NCBI GenBank assembly: GCA_947449895.1
Contig: CANFSO010000011.1
Span: 1 to 39,147, forward strand
Direction of reading: 5' to 3'
DNA: 39,147 nt
From: Comamonadaceae bacterium
GTDB taxonomy: Bacteria > Pseudomonadota > Gammaproteobacteria > Burkholderiales > Burkholderiaceae_C
Shown here: one piece after another, positions 37,270-39,147 of the stretch
Numbering within the stretch: the stretch's first letter is position 1
Layout: each line of letters opens with the position of its first letter
Translations under genes and position numbers: made by a program
The notes under the pieces: model-generated
What the model saw: the letters and a program-made list of their open reading frames with translations, nothing else
The model's database searches: none
What the model was told of the DNA's origin: nothing

Positions 37270-38282
37270 TTGGCTCTGATTCCGGCCGCCTTGACGACGA
37301 CGGCCCATTTCTCGATTTCGCCGAAGACGAGTTGTGCGAATGTGCTGGGGCTTCCGCTCAGAGGCTCACCGCCGCCGTTTGTGAACAATGCACGCACATC
37401 GGGATCAGCCAGTGCAGCATTGACCTCCCGATTTAGCCGCTCGACGATGTCCTGTGGTGTGCCCCTAGGGACGCCGATGCCAGTCACCGCACTCGCTTCA
37501 TAGCCGGGCAAGGTGGCGGCGATGGTCGGAATACCGGGCAGCGCTGATGATGTTAACGCCGTGGTGACGCCCAGGGCACGCAATTTTCCAGCTTTGACTG
37601 GTTCTATCGCCGCAGACATGGGCTCGAACATCATGTGTGTCTTGCCGCCGCCGATGATGTCGACCAGAGCAGGGCCGCCACCACCAAAGTGCACGATGGG
37701 CATTTCGAGGCCAGTCGTGCGATTGAACAGCAGTCCAGACACATGCGGCGCGCTGCCGTTGCCAGTCGAGGCCATGGTGATGCTTGCGCCGCTCTTGGCA
37801 TAGGCGATGAACTCCGCCACGCTGTGGGCCGGTACCGAAGGGTGCACCAGCAGCACGAGGGGTTCACGTGTGATGCCGGCGACCGGCACTATGTCGCGCC
37901 GGAAGTTGAAAGGCAGGTCAGGAAACAGGGATGCGTTGATCGCGTTGGCCGGTCCGATCAGCAGCAACGTGTAGCCATCTGGCGCCGAACTTGCTACCGC
38001 AGCACTGGCTGGGTTGCCAGAACCGCCGGCTTGGTTGACCACGTTCACGGGCTGGTGAAGGCGGTGTTCTAGCGCTTGTGCTATCTGTCTTCCTTGGATG
38101 TCGTTCGGGCCGCCGGGCGCAAAGCCGACCACCAATGTCAGGGGGCGGTTTGGGTAATCGCCTTGTGCGTAGGCTGCACGCGGGGTAAGGAGCAGAAGGA
38201 TGGTTGCGGCCGTTGTGAGCAGTACCGCCAGTGGCTGACATCTATTGCGCATGTCTGGGTTGACCTTGTTGATATTTTTCAC
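37266..38282 (-). CDS. TctC/Bug-type substrate-binding protein
   Basis: YPNRPLTLVVGFAPGGPNDIQGRQIAQALEHRLHQPVNVVNQAGGSGNPASAAVASSAPDGYTLLLI. Confidence 0.92.
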   Translation of the reverse strand: MKNINKVNPDMRNRCQPLAVLLTTAATILLLLTPRAAYAQGDYPNRPLTLVVGFAPGGPNDIQGRQIAQALEHRLHQPVNVVNQAGGSGNPASAAVASSAPDGYTLLLIGPANAINASLFPDLPFNFRRDIVPVAGITREPLVLLVHPSVPAHSVAEFIAYAKSGASITMASTGNGSAPHVSGLLFNRTTGLEMPIVHFGGGGPALVDIIGGGKTHMMFEPMSAAIEPVKAGKLRALGVTTALTSSALPGIPTIAATLPGYEASAVTGIGVPRGTPQDIVERLNREVNAALADPDVRALFTNGGGEPLSGSPSTFAQLVFGEIEKWAVVVKAAGIRAK

Positions 38283-38310
38283 TCGACCGACTTGGCCCAG
38301 ACCTTCTGCA

Positions 38311-39147
38311 TCAGGGCATCAAGACCTTGCTGAAGAACTGCTCCGCATGCACAGCGTCCAATGTCTTGAGTTGCTTGTACACGTCCCTAACCTTGCTCCG
38401 TTGGCCTGAGCCTTCGTAAAGTTCGCCCAAGCTGTACCAAGCAGCCGCATCTTTGGGGTCAATGCTCAAGGCTTGCTGATACGCGTCAATGGCCTTCGCA
38501 CTTTGACCTGTGCGTGTGTACGCGGCAGCCACGCGGAACCACAGCTCAGCCTCATCTGGATGAAGCCGAATAGCCTTTCCCCAAGCGTGTATCGACTGCT
38601 GTGTTTGACCCGTCTGGTAAAACGCAACTCCCAGGCTTTTCCACGCGTTGTCGTTGCCTGCTTCGGCTTTCGTCCACTGGTCGCTGTGTTCAAGCAACCC
38701 GATCCAGTCTTTGTCTAGTTCAAGTTCATGCGATTTTTTTTGCCACTGAGACGCCGCTGGAGGATGGGACGTCGGCGGTAAAAGTGGTGCCATCGGAGGC
38801 GCCAGTGCAAGTGCCTGTGTACTGCGCTGAGCCAATTCGTTCACCCATTCAATGGGCAGGGCGAAATTCAGGTTTTGTCCGTCGGCCATGTAAAAAGTGG
38901 TGAGCCCGATGAGCGCGCCATTTTCATCGAACAAGCCACCACCACTGGAGCCGCGTGATATGGCTGCAGTGGTCTGGATGTAGCGCCCGCTCTGGCGTTC
39001 GCGAAAACCTGAAACGATGCCGTCTGACAAGGTAAGGGCGAGGCCTTTGGGCGTGCCCAGTGCGTAGACTTTTGCCCCGACTTTCAATACGCTTGAGTTT
39101 CCCAGTAACACGGCAGGTATATCCAGACCGACGACTGTGAGCGAGCA
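38311..39147 (-). CDS. Trypsin-like (HtrA-type) serine protease domain with C-terminal TPR repeats, truncated by the window edge
   Basis: KVGAKVYALGTPKGLALTLSDGIVSGFR, RGSSGGGLFDENGALIGLTTFY (catalytic Ser context), then TPR units. The frame stays open to 39147 (CSLTVVGLDIPAVLLGNSS). Confidence 0.82.
   Translation of the reverse strand, partial: CSLTVVGLDIPAVLLGNSSVLKVGAKVYALGTPKGLALTLSDGIVSGFRERQSGRYIQTTAAISRGSSGGGLFDENGALIGLTTFYMADGQNLNFALPIEWVNELAQRSTQALALAPPMAPLLPPTSHPPAASQWQKKSHELELDKDWIGLLEHSDQWTKAEAGNDNAWKSLGVAFYQTGQTQQSIHAWGKAIRLHPDEAELWFRVAAAYTRTGQSAKAIDAYQQALSIDPKDAAAWYSLGELYEGSGQRSKVRDVYKQLKTLDAVHAEQFFSKVLMP

Noticed and set aside
1-39147. CRISPR array, tRNA/rRNA genes, insertion sequences or prophage genes
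   Set aside because: No regularly spaced repeats, no transposase/integrase-like ORFs and no recognised RNA gene were seen. The TctC genes are dispersed paralogues, not mobile elements.

Overview
The window is gene-dense, probably from a betaproteobacterium of the Burkholderiales (inferred from gene content only). No rRNA, tRNA, CRISPR array or transposase was seen. From left to right: (1) a COG0523/CobW-family GTPase next to a DUF6282-like HxH metal-hydrolase-like protein; (2) a minus-strand operon cyoA-cyoB-cyoC-cyoD-SURF1-regB-regA (bo3-type quinol oxidase plus a RegB/RegA redox two-component system), divergent from an MFS transporter, with a perfect FNR-type box and a separate 17-bp palindrome between them; (3) a GntR-governed divergent acyl-CoA locus: tctC and an AMP-dependent ligase, followed by a decayed thiolase/tctC remnant, on one strand, and CoA-transferase, enoyl-CoA hydratase, acyl-CoA dehydrogenase, MmgE/PrpD, tctC and SDR on the other; (4) an IclR-divergent seven-gene operon: HMG-CoA-lyase-like, CaiB, tctC, enoyl-CoA hydratase, tctC, an apparently circularly permuted CoA-transferase, and SMP-30; (5) a cytochrome b561 gene and a complete RND efflux operon; (6) two translationally coupled tctC genes, one a predicted lipoprotein; (7) an edge-truncated trypsin-like/TPR protein. 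The strongest candidates for something undescribed are the two compact CoA-dependent catabolic modules with TctC-type (Bug) receptors but no TctA/TctB, especially the IclR/HMG-CoA-lyase operon. All calls come from reading the translated ORFs and the DNA by eye; no database search was run.
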